A DNA stretch of 64,000 bases from Actinomadura sp. CNU-125 (GCF_001942465.1 NZ_MKJY01000592.1:25804-89803); one strand, 5' to 3'; shown: positions 1 through 9,064, counted from the first letter of the stretch. Notes: generated by a model not told the origin, from the letters alone. Program-made: numbers and translations.

Positions 1-2
1 GC

Positions 3-836
3 ACCGCGGAGCGTTCGGGCTCCGCGCTCGACACCACCGCGACGGGGGCGTCCGTGCACGTCCAGGACGTCGTGCGGACCTTCACCCGCGACGGCGAGAC
101 CGTCCACGCACTCGGGCCGGTGTCCCTGGACATCGCGCCGGGCGAGTTCGTGGCGCTCCTCGGCCCGTCCGGCTGCGGCAAGAGCACCCTGCTCAACCTC
201 ATCGGGGGCCTGCTGCCGCAGACGTCGGGCGTCGTCCGGGTCGGCGGCGGCGACGTCGTCGGCGTGCCGGACGAGGTCGGGATGATGTTCCAAAAGGCCG
301 TCCTGCTGGCCTGGCGCACCGTCCGGGAGAACGTGCTTCTCCCGATCGAGATCGCGCAGGGCCGCAAGGCCGCCCGCGCGGCCGCCGGACGGGCCGACGA
401 GCTGCTCGAACTCGTCGGCCTGAGCGCGTTCGCCGACAAGCGGCCGAACGAGCTGTCGGGCGGGATGCAGCAGCGCGCCGCGATCTGCCGGATGCTCATC
501 CAGGAGCCGTCGGTGCTCCTGCTCGACGAGCCGTTCGGCGCGCTCGACGAGTTCACCCGCGAGCACATGAACGTCGAGCTCGCCCGCATCTGCGCCCTCT
601 CCGGACGGACGGCCGTGTTCGTCACGCACTCGATCAGCGAGGCCGTCTTCCTCGCCGACCGGGTGGTCGTGATGAGCGCGCGTCCGGGCCGCATCGCGGG
701 CATCGTCGAGGTGGACCTGGAAAGGCCCCGCGACCCCGAGGTGATGACCGCGGCCCCGTTCCAGAACTACGTCCGCGAGGCACGCGATCTGCTGAAGATC
801 GGGTACGACGCGGCGGCGAGCACCGAGGAGCACTGA
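3..836 (+). CDS. ABC transporter ATP-binding protein, nitrate/sulfonate/taurine type (probably 5'-partial)
   Basis: This is the ATPase of a TauB/SsuB/NrtD-type importer and energises the permease that follows. The Walker A motif GPSGCGKST, the signature LSGGMQQR and the Walker B stretch LLLDEPFGALD followed by a switch histidine (VTHS) are all present and in normal order and spacing, so it should be active. The first start codon inside the window is a GTG at 54. The frame is open to the left edge and the usual family N-terminus begins a few residues earlier, so the true start may lie outside the window. The stop lies one base before the permease ATG, indicating an operon. The substrate-binding protein is not visible and may lie upstream. 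Substrate is unknown; the downstream aromatic-type catabolic genes suggest a small organic acid rather than taurine. Confidence 0.9.
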   Translation, partial: TAERSGSALDTTATGASVHVQDVVRTFTRDGETVHALGPVSLDIAPGEFVALLGPSGCGKSTLLNLIGGLLPQTSGVVRVGGGDVVGVPDEVGMMFQKAVLLAWRTVRENVLLPIEIAQGRKAARAAAGRADELLELVGLSAFADKRPNELSGGMQQRAAICRMLIQEPSVLLLDEPFGALDEFTREHMNVELARICALSGRTAVFVTHSISEAVFLADRVVVMSARPGRIAGIVEVDLERPRDPEVMTAAPFQNYVREARDLLKIGYDAAASTEEH

Positions 837-837
837 C

Positions 838-1725
838 ATGACGCAGCCCGCCACCGCCCACCGGCCCGGCGAAGCAGCCGGACCCGCCGGGGCCACCGCC
901 GGGAAGGCGCCGCCCGCCAGGACCGGCAGACCCCTGATGGAGCGCGTCCCCACCCCGGTGCTGCTCACCACCGCGCTCATCGTCCTCGTCGCCGTCTGGC
1001 AGGGCGTCATCTCGGCCGGCTGGGTGAACGAGTACATCCTGCCGACGCCGTGGAGCACCGCGACCGCCCTCTGGGACGTCACCACGGACCTGTTCACCGG
1101 CGGCCCGGTGTTCGACAACTTCCTCATTTCCGCGCAGGAGACGCTCTACGGCCTGCTCATCGCCGCCGTCGCGGGCGTGGTGCTCGGCGTCCTGATCGCC
1201 GAGACGGTGATCGGCCGCCGCGTCCTCCAGCCGCTGATGATCGCCCTGTACGCGGCGCCGAAGGTGGCCCTGGCGCCGCTGTTCGTCGCCTGGTTCGGCT
1301 TCGACATGGCGCCGAAGGTCGTCATGGCCGCGGTCATCGCCTTCTTCCCCGTGATGGTCGACACCGCCGCGGGCCTCGCCGGGATCGACGAGGACGAGGA
1401 CAAGCTGTTCAAGTCGCTGCGCGCGTCCCGCTGGCAGCGGTTCGTCAAGTTCAAGCTGATGAACGCGCTCCCGTTCATCTTCGCCGGGCTGAAGTCCGCC
1501 GCGGTGCTGGCCGTGATCGGCGCGATCGTCGCGGAGTTCCTCGGCGGCGGCGAGGGCCTGGGCGTCATGGTGAAGACGGCGTCCGTCGGCTTCGCGCTCG
1601 ACCGGGTGTTCGCCTTCGTGATCCTGCTGTCGGCGATGGCGTTCCTCGTCTACCTGGCCGTGGACGTCATCGAACGCAAGGTCGTGTTCTGGCGGCAGAC
1701 CGGCTTCCTGCCGACCGAGTCGTAG
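838..1725 (+). CDS. ABC transporter permease, nitrate/sulfonate/taurine type
   Basis: An integral membrane permease of the BPD_transp_1 family, about 295 residues, as usual for TauC/SsuC proteins. After a hydrophilic, proline- and alanine-rich N-terminus of about 35 residues, there are around six hydrophobic segments. The cytoplasmic EAA loop that contacts the ATPase lies near residue 190 (around FKSLRASRWQRFVKFKLMNA). The gene starts one base after the ATPase stop, so the two are co-transcribed and probably translationally coupled. The aldehyde dehydrogenase follows after 9 bases, which ties uptake to catabolism. Substrate cannot be read from the sequence. Confidence 0.9.
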   Translation: MTQPATAHRPGEAAGPAGATAGKAPPARTGRPLMERVPTPVLLTTALIVLVAVWQGVISAGWVNEYILPTPWSTATALWDVTTDLFTGGPVFDNFLISAQETLYGLLIAAVAGVVLGVLIAETVIGRRVLQPLMIALYAAPKVALAPLFVAWFGFDMAPKVVMAAVIAFFPVMVDTAAGLAGIDEDEDKLFKSLRASRWQRFVKFKLMNALPFIFAGLKSAAVLAVIGAIVAEFLGGGEGLGVMVKTASVGFALDRVFAFVILLSAMAFLVYLAVDVIERKVVFWRQTGFLPTES

Positions 1726-1734
1726 AGGACGACG

Positions 1735-3299
1735 ATGACCGAACAACTGCGACCCATCATCGTCGGCGGCGTCCTCCAGGAGGGCCGCGGCGAACCGCTG
1801 ACCAGCACCGACCCTGCGGACGGCTCGACCGTCGCGACGGTCGCGGCCGCGTCCGTCCAGGACGTCGACCTCGCGGTCGAGCGCGCCGCGGACGCGCAGG
1901 CCGGACCGGCGTGGCGGCGGATGCTGCCGCACGTGCGGGCCCGGCTGCTGGCGCGCGCCGCCGACCTCATCGAGGCCCGGCGCGACGACCTGGCGCTGCT
2001 GCAGTCCCGCGACAACGGCAAGCCGATCACCGAGACCCGGGCCCTGGTAGCCAGCGCGGTCGGCACCTTCCGCTACGTGGCGGCGGTGCTGGAGAGCTCG
2101 GACGAGCGGCTCACCGTTCCGCGCGGCCCGTACCTGACCATGTCGGTGCACGAGCCGATCGGCGTGGTCGGGGCGATCACCCCGTGGAACTCGCCGATCG
2201 CCTCCGACGCGCAGAAGCTCGCCCCGGCGCTGGCGGGCGGCAACGCCGTCGTCCTGAAGCCCGCGGGCTGGGCCCCGGTCGTCTCCCTGGAAATCGGCGA
2301 GATCCTGCTGGAAGCGGGCTTCCCGCCCGGCCTGGTCAGCGTGCTGCCGGGGTCCGGCGGCACCGTCGGGCAGCGCATCGTCGACCATCCGGGCGTGGGG
2401 CACGTGTCGTTCACCGGCGGCGCGTCCACCGGCCGCCGGCTCGCCGGATCGGCCGCGCGCAAGCTCATGACGACCTCGCTGGAGCTCGGCGGCAAGTCCC
2501 CGACGATCGTGTTCGCCGACGCCGACCTCGACCTCGCCGTCAACGGCGTCCTCTACGGCATCTTCAGCTCGCAGGGCCAGTCCTGCATCGCCGGTTCGCG
2601 CCTGTTCGTGCAGCGCCCGGTCTTCGACGAGGTCGTGGCCGTGCTCGCCGAGCGCGCCGACGCCCTGCGCGTCGGCCATCCCCGGGACGAACGCACCCAG
2701 ATGGGGCCGCTCATCACCGCCGGGCACCGGGCCTCGGTCGAGGAGTACATCGCGCTCGGACGGTCCGAAGGCGGCACGGTCGTCGCGGGGGGCGTGCGTC
2801 CGGACGCGCCGGAGCTGTCCGCCGGGACCTACCTGCGCCCGACGGTCATCACCGGCGTGGGCAACGACGCCCGCGTCGCGCAGGAGGAGATCTTCGGACC
2901 CGTCCTGGTCGCCATCCCCTTCGACGACGAGGCGGACCTCATCGCGCAGGCCAACGACTCCGTCTACGGCCTGGCCGCCGGGGTCTGGACCCGCGACTTC
3001 CCCAAGGCGTGGCGGACGGCCCGCGCCCTCCAGGCGGGCCAGGTCTGGATCAACACCTACAAGCAGCTCTCCATCGCCACCCCGTTCGGCGGGCTGAAGG
3101 ACTCGGGCTCCACCCGCGAGAAGGCGCGGACGCCATCCGCGCCTACCAGCGTCAGAAGAGCGTCTACGTCGACACCGGCGGCCGTCCGCTGCCCGTGGCG
3201 GCTGACCTCCGGGAGCCCGCCGGGGCGCCGTCCTTCAGAGACGCGCCCCCGGGCCCGTCTCGTCAGAGGGCGCCGCGAAGGGTCTGCAGGACGGCGTAG
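1735..3299 (+). CDS. NAD(P)-dependent aldehyde dehydrogenase, frameshifted near the C-terminus
   Basis: Oxidises an aldehyde to the carboxylic acid. The protein shows the family landmarks: the substrate-entry sequence TPWNSP, the general base Glu near residue 250 in LELGGK and the nucleophile Cys near residue 284 in QGQSCIAGSR. The frame that begins at 1735 loses homology after residue about 463 (STREK) and would run on to 3465. The expected family ending (DAIRAYQRQKSVYV) is present in the +1 frame. Adding one G to the GG at about 3123-3124 restores it, with a stop at 3299. The end shown assumes that correction and overlaps the convergent gene by 37 bases. Because only the last 30 or so residues are affected, this may be a sequencing error. 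It sits directly behind the ABC permease, so it probably acts on the imported compound's breakdown product. Confidence 0.85.
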
Positions 3300-4045
3300 G
3301 GGACCACCCGGCTGGTGCGGGGATTGGCGGGGGACGGATGGTTCCGCACTTCGAAGCGGTAGTCGCCGATCGGGCCCGCGGCGGTCACGACGTGGGTCAC
3401 CCGGGCGGCGGCGGGGTCGGCGATCAGCTCCACCTCGACCGGGGCGCCGGGCAGCGCCAGCGTGAGCGTCGCGGCGACGTTCATCGACCTGGGGAACAGG
3501 GCGGCGGCCTCCTCCGCCGGTCCGCTGAAGACGACGACCGGGCCGTCCGCGCGGGCCAGCTCCTCCTTCTGGGCGGCGTCCATCCAGTCCTGGACGAGCG
3601 CGGCGGGGGTCTTGGTCGTGCTCAGCCGGATCGTCGTGAAGGGCGCGGCGGAGGCCGCCGCGGTCAGGACGTCGAGGCCGCCGAGGGCGCCCGCCGTGAC
3701 GAAGAGGCGGCCCGGGCCCGCCGCGCGGAGGCGTTCGCCCAGCGATCCGTCGGCGAGGGCGCCGGCCGAGGAGACCACGAGGTCCGTCCCGGCGGTCAGG
3801 GCCGCCTCGCCGTGCGCGGCGAGGGCCGCGTGCCCCGCGCACTCGACGAGCACGTCGGCCCGTCCGATCGCCTCGTCGGCGGTCACCACCGGGACGGCGA
3901 CGTCCGGTGCGGCGGCGCCCGCCGCGCGTCGCGTCACCACGCAGTCCAGCCGGGCTCCGGGGACGGCTCCGGCCAGCAGCCGCTCGCACACGACCGACCC
4001 GATCGCGCCGTGCCCCAGAACCGCGATCGCTTTCGTCCCCTGCAT
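3263..4045 (-). CDS. Aspartate dehydrogenase-like protein (NadX/DUF108 family)
   Basis: About 260 residues. The N-terminal Rossmann segment (VLGHGAIGS) binds NAD(P). The central segment with SAGALADG and GALGGLD, followed by LSTTKTP and FPRSMNVAATL, matches the aspartate dehydrogenase/DUF108 fold. Family members oxidise L-aspartate to iminoaspartate for NAD synthesis. Many actinobacterial paralogues sit in catabolic clusters like this one and their substrate is unproven, so I do not assign the nadX role. The ATG at 4043-4045 is chosen because the nucleotide-binding motif begins about eight residues later. The gene diverges from the SDR gene at 4166 and the two share an operator-like palindrome. 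Its 3' end overlaps the corrected end of the aldehyde dehydrogenase. Confidence 0.8.
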   Translation of the reverse strand: MQGTKAIAVLGHGAIGSVVCERLLAGAVPGARLDCVVTRRAAGAAAPDVAVPVVTADEAIGRADVLVECAGHAALAAHGEAALTAGTDLVVSSAGALADGSLGERLRAAGPGRLFVTAGALGGLDVLTAAASAAPFTTIRLSTTKTPAALVQDWMDAAQKEELARADGPVVVFSGPAEEAAALFPRSMNVAATLTLALPGAPVEVELIADPAAARVTHVVTAAGPIGDYRFEVRNHPSPANPRTSRVVPYAVLQTLRGAL

Positions 4046-4123
4046 CGACGCTCCTCCCGCGTCCCGGACGTCGTCCCGGAACGCTCGCTCGGCAACAGAA
4101 CCTTCGGACCCAAAATCCTCAAA

Positions 4124-4144
4124 GCAAAGATACTTAGGTCTAAG
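4124..4144. promoter_or_regulatory. Operator-like AT-rich site in the AspDH/SDR divergent promoter
   Basis: The site reads GCAAAGA, eight bases, TCTAAG, and contains the near-perfect palindrome CTTAG-GT-CTAAG at 4133-4144. It is strikingly AT-rich against the surrounding DNA and lies 22 bases before the SDR start. The GCAAAGA-N8-TCTAAG arrangement recurs exactly at 10319-10339. The binding protein is not encoded in the visible part of the cluster. Confidence 0.6.
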
Positions 4145-4165
4145 ATTTATGGTAGCGTGTCCCGC

Positions 4166-4966
4166 ATGGAACTGGGATTGGCCGGCCGGACGGCCCTGGT
4201 CACCGGCGGGAGCTCGGGCATCGGGCTCGCCACCGTGGCGGCGCTGCTCGCCGAGGGCGCCAACGTCGCGACCTGCGGCCGCGACCCCGAGCGGCTCCGC
4301 ACCGCGCTCGCCCCGCTGCGCGCCGAGTACGGCGAGCGGCTGCGGCACGGCACCGCCGACGTGACCCGCGCCGAGGAGATCGGCGCCTTCGTGCGCGAGT
4401 CCGCCGCCGCGTTCGGCGGGCTCGACGTCCTGGTCAACAACGCGGGACGCTCCCGCACGTCGACCTTCGAGACGACGGCCGACGACGACTGGCGCGAGGA
4501 ACTCGACCTGAAGTTCTTCGGCGTGATCCACCCCACCCGCGCCGCCCTGGACGCGCTGCGCGCCTCCGACGCCGCCGCGGTCGTCAACCTCAACGCCGTC
4601 CTCGCCCGCCAGCCCGAAGGCCACCTCGTGGCGACGTCCGCGGCGCGCGCCGGGCTGCTCAACCTCTCGACCTCGATGGCGACCGAGTTCGCCGCCGACG
4701 GCGTCCGCGTCAACTCCGTCTGCGTCGGGCTGATCGACACCGGCCAGTGGCGGCGCAGGTACGAGCACGCGCGCGAGGCCGGGCAGGCCACCGCCTCCTA
4801 CGAGGAGTGGGCGGGCCGGATCGCCGCCGACCGCCGGATCGCCGCCGGACGGCTCGGCACCGCCGAGGAGGTCGCGGCCGCCATCGTCTTCCTGGCGTCG
4901 CCGCGCGCCTCCTACATCACCGGCACCCAGATCGAGGTCTCCGGAGGAGTCGCCCGTTATGTCTGA
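4166..4966 (+). CDS. SDR-family protein with the catalytic Ser, Tyr and Lys all replaced
   Basis: A 266-residue short-chain dehydrogenase/reductase fold. The cofactor motif TGGSSGIG (near residue 14) and the NNAG motif are present. The C-terminal cofactor loop (VNSVCVGLIDTGQ) and the family ending (ITGTQIEVSGG) are normal. Where classical members carry Ser and then YxxxK, this protein has an Asn (VNLNAV) and TSAAR, so Ser, Tyr and Lys are replaced by Asn, Thr and Arg. It may bind NAD(P) but use different chemistry, or be non-catalytic. The ATG at 4166 is chosen over upstream in-frame codons because MELGLAGRTALVTG is the usual SDR N-terminus. Its stop overlaps the next start by eight bases, so it is coupled to the ThDP enzyme. 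Confidence 0.85.
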   Translation: MELGLAGRTALVTGGSSGIGLATVAALLAEGANVATCGRDPERLRTALAPLRAEYGERLRHGTADVTRAEEIGAFVRESAAAFGGLDVLVNNAGRSRTSTFETTADDDWREELDLKFFGVIHPTRAALDALRASDAAAVVNLNAVLARQPEGHLVATSAARAGLLNLSTSMATEFAADGVRVNSVCVGLIDTGQWRRRYEHAREAGQATASYEEWAGRIAADRRIAAGRLGTAEEVAAAIVFLASPRASYITGTQIEVSGGVARYV

Positions 4967-6629
4967 GAACCCCGCACCCGGTCGCGCGCTCGACGCCACC
5001 AACGGCGGCGACCTGCTCGTCGCGCTGATGGAGGCGCTCGGCGTCGACACCGCCTTCGGCGTCGTCAGCGTCCACAACATGCCGCTCGTCGACGCCGTCG
5101 CCGCGAAGCTGCGGTTCGTCCCGGTCCGGCACGAGGCGGCGGCGGTCAACGCGGCCGACGCCCACGGCCGCGTCCGCGGCACCGTCGGCATCGCGCTGAC
5201 CAGCACCGGCACCGGCGCGGGCAACGCCGCCGGGGCGCTCATCGAGGCACTGTCCACCGGCTCGCGCGTCCTGCACGTGACCGGGCAGATCGAAAGCCGC
5301 TACCTCGGCCTGGGCCGCGGCTTCATCCACGAGACCAAAGACCAGGCGGGCATGCTCGCCGCCGTCAGCAAGGCGGCGCACACGATCCGCGACGTCGACG
5401 GCGCCCCGGCGATCCTCGCCCGCGCGGCCGCGCAGGCCGCGACCGTCCCGTACGGGCCGGTCAGCGTCGAATGGCCGATCGACCTCCAGTACCGTCCGCA
5501 CGAGATCCCCGTGCTGGACGTCGCGCCGGACGCCGCCGCCCCCGCGCTCGACGAAGCGGCGCTGGACGAGGCCGCCGCGCGGATCGCCGCCGCCGAACGT
5601 CCGCTGCTGTGGGCGGGCGGCGGCGCGCTCGACGCCCGTCCAGAAGTCGCCGAACTGCTCACCCGGACGCGCGCCGGGCTCCTCACCAGCAACTCCGGGC
5701 GCGGTGTGGTGGACGAGGGGCACGGCGCGTGCATCGGCAACTTCGCGCTCAACCCGGCCGTCGCCGCCGTGCGCGAGCGCGCCGACCTGCTCGTGAGCAT
5801 CGGGACGCACTTCCGCAGCAACGAGACCGGCGACTACGACCTCGTCCTGCCCGCGAACCATGTACAGATCGACGTCGACCCCGCCGCGATCGGCCGCGTC
5901 TACCCGGCGTCGACCGGTCTCGTCGGGCCCGCCGCCGGCGTGCTGCGCGCCCTGCTCGACCGCCTCCCGGACCGCACCGGCACCGACGACGGCTGGCTCA
6001 CCGAGGTCGCCGCCGCGCGGCGCGGCGCCCGCCAGGGCCTGCGGGAGTCCATCGGCTGGCAGGCCGAGATCTGCGACGCGGTGCGCTCGGCCTTCCCGCG
6101 CGACGCCGTCCTCGCCCGCGACGTCACCATCCCGTCCAGCATGTGGGGGAACCGGCTCCTGGCCGTGGACGACCCGTCCGTCAACGTCTTCCCGCGCGGC
6201 GGCGGCATCGGCCAGGGACTCGCGATGGGCATCGGCGGGGCGATCGCCCGGCCCGACCTGCCGACGCTGATCCTCGCGGGCGACGGCGGCTTCGCCGTCC
6301 ACCTCGGCGAACTCGGGACGCTCGCGCAGGAGAACCCGTGGGCGGTCGTCCTGCTGTTCAACGACGGCGGCTACGGGGTCCTGCGCAACACCCAGGACGC
6401 CCACGTCGGACGGCGGTCCGGCGTCGACCTCGCCACGCCCGACTTCGGTCTGCTCGCCGCCGCCCACGGCCTGCCGCACTGGCGGGTCAAGAGCACCGAC
6501 GACATCGAGACCGCGCTCGCCGCGGCGCTCTCGGTCCGCGGCGCCGCCGTCGTCGAGGTCGACGTCGAAGCCCTCGGCCCCATCCCGCGCCCGTTCACCC
6601 CGCCGGTGAAGATCCCGGGCTCGAACTGA
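4959..6629 (+). CDS. Thiamine diphosphate-dependent enzyme (acetolactate synthase-like family)
   Basis: A 556-residue ThDP enzyme with all three domains. The N-terminal PYR domain carries the cofactor-activating Glu near residue 59 (RHEAA). The middle domain spans about residues 190-330. The C-terminal PP domain has the metal/diphosphate motif GDGG near 441 followed about 25 residues later by NDGGYG. The length and order match the acetolactate synthase/benzoylformate decarboxylase superfamily, whose members decarboxylate or ligate 2-keto acids. The gene overlaps the SDR gene by eight bases and is followed by the VOC, cupin and hydrolase genes. A role as 2-keto-acid decarboxylase or ligase in a ring-degradation pathway is an inference from this context; valine/isoleucine synthesis is unlikely because no small regulatory subunit is present. 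Confidence 0.85.
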   Translation: MSENPAPGRALDATNGGDLLVALMEALGVDTAFGVVSVHNMPLVDAVAAKLRFVPVRHEAAAVNAADAHGRVRGTVGIALTSTGTGAGNAAGALIEALSTGSRVLHVTGQIESRYLGLGRGFIHETKDQAGMLAAVSKAAHTIRDVDGAPAILARAAAQAATVPYGPVSVEWPIDLQYRPHEIPVLDVAPDAAAPALDEAALDEAAARIAAAERPLLWAGGGALDARPEVAELLTRTRAGLLTSNSGRGVVDEGHGACIGNFALNPAVAAVRERADLLVSIGTHFRSNETGDYDLVLPANHVQIDVDPAAIGRVYPASTGLVGPAAGVLRALLDRLPDRTGTDDGWLTEVAAARRGARQGLRESIGWQAEICDAVRSAFPRDAVLARDVTIPSSMWGNRLLAVDDPSVNVFPRGGGIGQGLAMGIGGAIARPDLPTLILAGDGGFAVHLGELGTLAQENPWAVVLLFNDGGYGVLRNTQDAHVGRRSGVDLATPDFGLLAAAHGLPHWRVKSTDDIETALAAALSVRGAAVVEVDVEALGPIPRPFTPPVKIPGSN

Positions 6630-6672
6630 GCGCCGCCCGTCCGGCCCGACCAAACGACGAGAGGACACCGCG

Positions 6673-7589
6673 ATGACCGCCCCCGCAACTCCCCTCTTGC
6701 GGGCGCTGCGCCACGTCGCGCTGCGCACCACCGCACTGGAGGAGTCGGTCGACTTCTACACCGGCCCGTGGGGGCTCGAACTCGTCGAGCGCACCCCCGA
6801 CTCCGCCTACCTGCGCGCCTCGGGGCCCGAGCACCACGTGCTCGAACTGCACGCGGCGCGGACCAACGCCCTCGACCACATCGCCTTCGCGGTGCCCACC
6901 CCCGCCGAGGTGGACGCGGCGGCCGTCTGGGCCGAGGCCGAGGGCGCCACCGTGCTGGAGCGGCCCGGCCCCATCGACCGTCCCGGCGCCGGGTACGGCT
7001 TCCGCTTCCTCGACCCGGAGAACCGGGTCCTGGAGATCAGCGCGAACGTGCACGCGGTCGCCGAACGCCCCCTGGACGTGCCCGTCCCGCGCAAGGTCGC
7101 GCACATCGTGCTCAACACCACCGACATCGACGCCCTCACCGCCTGGTACACCCGGGTCCTGGGGCTGCGCGTCAGCGACTGGTCGGAGCACCAGATGGTG
7201 TTCCTGCGGGCGAACGCCGACCACCACGTCGTCGCCTTCAACCAGGCCGAATGGGCGGCGCCCAACCACGTCGCCTACGAAGTCGGCAGCCTCGACGCCT
7301 GGATGCGCAGCATCGGCCGCCTCAAGGTCGCGGGGCACGAGACCGCGTGGGGCCCCGGCCGGCACGGCCCGGGCGACAACGCCTTCGCCTACTACGTCGA
7401 TCCGGCCGGGCTCGTCCCCGAGATGACGGCCGAGGTCATGCAGATCGACGAGGCCACCTGGATGCCCCGCGTCTGGCCGCGCATCCCCGAACTGTCCGAC
7501 CTGTTCCGCACCGCCGGACCGCCGTCGCCCGAGATCCGCCGGCACATGGGCGGCGTGCCCGACCCCGGATGGCGCGCCCGGCCGGCTGA
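6673..7589 (+). CDS. VOC-family two-domain protein (extradiol dioxygenase-like), frameshifted at its last codons
   Basis: Two tandem vicinal-oxygen-chelate domains (about residues 8-125 and 137-270). The layout resembles type I extradiol ring-cleavage dioxygenases: RHVALRTT opens the first half and KVAHIVLNTTD opens the second. Candidate metal ligands in the second half are His in KVAHIV, His in APNHVAYEV and the Glu of LVPEMTAE. The substrate is probably a catechol- or hydroquinone-like compound. As read, the frame has no stop: it runs 758 codons, through the cupin gene in another frame, into the hydrolase gene. A natural stop (TGA 7587-7589) lies one frame away directly after the conserved C-terminus, and adding one G to the GG at 7584-7585 brings it into frame. 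The end given assumes that correction. A ribosome site and the cupin gene follow. Confidence 0.8.
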
Positions 7590-7630
7590 GCCCCAGACCC
7601 CCGCATCACCCGACCCAGAGAGGAAGCGCC

Positions 7631-8155
7631 ATGACCGACACGACGGCCCAGACCGGCACCCCCGAGCTGGAGGCCCTGATCGACGAGTGCTTCGCCAGCA
7701 GCGCCTCGCGCAACGTCGACTGGGACACCCTGAAGTTCCAGACGAAGGCGGGCGAGAAGTTCCGCCGCGCGCAGGTCCGCTACATCGGCTCCGGCGCGAC
7801 GGGGAACCACGAGGGCGACGCCTCGATCATCCCCTCGGACCACTTCACCTTCTCGAACATGATCCTCCCCTCGGGCTGCGTCGGCCCCGAGCACACCCAC
7901 CCCGACGTGGAAGAGGCGTTCTTCGTCCTGGAGGGCGAGGTCGAGTTCTCCGTCCACGACGTCGAGGACGGCACCAAGACCGCCAGCCGCGTGCTCGGCA
8001 AGTACGACCTGCTGTGCGTGCCCGCCGGGGTCCCGCGCAGCCTCAAGACGGTCTCGTCCGAGGACGCCCGCATCTGCGTGATCATCGGCACCAAGAAGCC
8101 CGCGATCCCGTCGTACCCGACGACGTCCGAGATGCACGGCGTCACCCGCGATTGA
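7631..8155 (+). CDS. Cupin-domain protein
   Basis: A 174-residue protein with one cupin beta-barrel. The metal-binding cupin motif 1 is recognisable as G(X)nEHTHPDVEEAFFVLEG near residues 83-102, with two histidines and a glutamate. Cupin motif 2 follows around residue 125 with a weaker match (CVPAGVPRSLK). Members act as small dioxygenases, isomerases or binding proteins; here a role beside the VOC protein in ring cleavage is plausible but unproven. An AGAGAGGAAG ribosome site precedes the ATG. Its TGA overlaps the ATG of the next gene by one base (TGATG), a sign of translational coupling. Confidence 0.85.
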   Translation: MTDTTAQTGTPELEALIDECFASSASRNVDWDTLKFQTKAGEKFRRAQVRYIGSGATGNHEGDASIIPSDHFTFSNMILPSGCVGPEHTHPDVEEAFFVLEGEVEFSVHDVEDGTKTASRVLGKYDLLCVPAGVPRSLKTVSSEDARICVIIGTKKPAIPSYPTTSEMHGVTRD

Positions 8156-8949
8156 TGGCGGACCTCCTCGACGCCCGGGCCGCCGCCGCCCTCCTGCACA
8201 CGCGGGAGGCCGGTGACGGCCCGCTGCTGCTCTGCCTGCACGGGATCGGGTCGAGCTCCGCGTCGTTCGCGCCCCAGCTCGCCGCGTTCGCCGACCGGAT
8301 GCGCGTCGTCGCCTGGGACGCTCCCGGCTACGCCGACTCGCCCGACCCGGACACGGCGCCCGGCATTGACGGCTACGCCGACATCGCGGCGGCGCTCATC
8401 GCCGCGCGCGGCCACGGCGAGGCCGTCGTCCTCGGCATGTCCTTCGGCGGAGTGATCGCCGCGCGGCTCGCCCAGCGGCACCCCCGCCTCGTGCGCGCCC
8501 TGATCCTCGGCGACAGTACCCGCGGGTCGGGCCGGTCGCCGGAGCAGGCGGCGGCGATGCGCGGACGGGCGGCCGAACTCGCCGAGCACGGCGCCGACGC
8601 GTTCGCCGCGGTACGGGCGCGCAGGCTGCTGCGCCACGACGCCCCCGAACCCGAGGCCGTCCGGGCCGCCGCGGGCGATGGCGTCGCCGTCCGGCTCCCC
8701 GGCTACGCCCACGCCGCCGACGCGATGGCCGCGACGGACCTCGACGGGACGCTCGGCGCGATCGGCGCCCCCACGCTCGTCCTCTACGGCGAAGCCGACC
8801 GGGTCACCGGCGCCCGCGAGAGCGAGCCGATCGCCGCACAGATCCCCGGCGCCGTCCTGCGGACCGTCCCCGCCGCGGGCCACCTCGCCAACCAGGAGAA
8901 TCCCGCCGCGTTCAACGCGGCCGTGGCCGCCTTCCTCGACACCCTCTGA
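8155..8949 (+). CDS. Alpha/beta-fold hydrolase
   Basis: A 264-residue alpha/beta hydrolase. The oxyanion-hole motif LHGIGSS lies near residue 25, the nucleophile elbow GMSFGG near 95-100, the acid in LYGEADRV and the catalytic His in AAGHLAN near the C-terminus. This is the arrangement of meta-cleavage-product and enol-lactone hydrolases, which fits a protein downstream of an extradiol-dioxygenase-like gene. The ATG at 8155 overlaps the cupin stop. It is in the same frame as the uninterrupted VOC frame, which is a coincidence of the frameshift there and not evidence for a fusion. It is the last gene of the rightward run and is followed by hairpins. Confidence 0.88.
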   Translation: MADLLDARAAAALLHTREAGDGPLLLCLHGIGSSSASFAPQLAAFADRMRVVAWDAPGYADSPDPDTAPGIDGYADIAAALIAARGHGEAVVLGMSFGGVIAARLAQRHPRLVRALILGDSTRGSGRSPEQAAAMRGRAAELAEHGADAFAAVRARRLLRHDAPEPEAVRAAAGDGVAVRLPGYAHAADAMAATDLDGTLGAIGAPTLVLYGEADRVTGARESEPIAAQIPGAVLRTVPAAGHLANQENPAAFNAAVAAFLDTL

Positions 8950-8960
8950 GCCGACGCACG

Positions 8961-9011
8961 CGAGAGGCGCGAGGGGCGCGGCCGCCCGGGTGGGGCCGTG
9001 CCGCCCTCTCG
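8961..9011 (+). terminator. Imperfect hairpin behind the hydrolase gene
   Basis: CGAGAGG at 8961 and CCTCTCG at 9005 can pair, with further GC-rich pairing inside. It lies just after the last gene of the operon and before a stronger hairpin. There is no U-run, as is common in high-GC actinobacteria. Confidence 0.4.
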
Positions 9012-9023
9012 AAGCGCACGAAC

Positions 9024-9064
9024 GAGGGGCACGGCCGCCGGTGTCACCGGTGGCCGTGCCCCTC
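9024..9064. terminator. Strong hairpin, likely bidirectional terminator
   Basis: A 13-base arm, GAGGGGCACGGCC, at 9024-9036 pairs perfectly with GGCCGTGCCCCTC at 9052-9064; the interior CCGG...CCGG extends the stem. It lies between the convergent hydrolase and flavin monooxygenase genes and could serve both strands. Confidence 0.7.

Noticed and set aside
634..2727. Long minus-strand open frame (697 codons)
   Set aside because: It is the antisense of the ABC permease and aldehyde dehydrogenase genes; composition is Arg/Gly/Asp-rich with no family match. High GC makes long antisense frames common.
3263..5257. Full 664-codon minus-strand frame as one long protein
   Set aside because: Only the last 260 codons (from 4045) match a family; the upstream part is antisense to the SDR gene.
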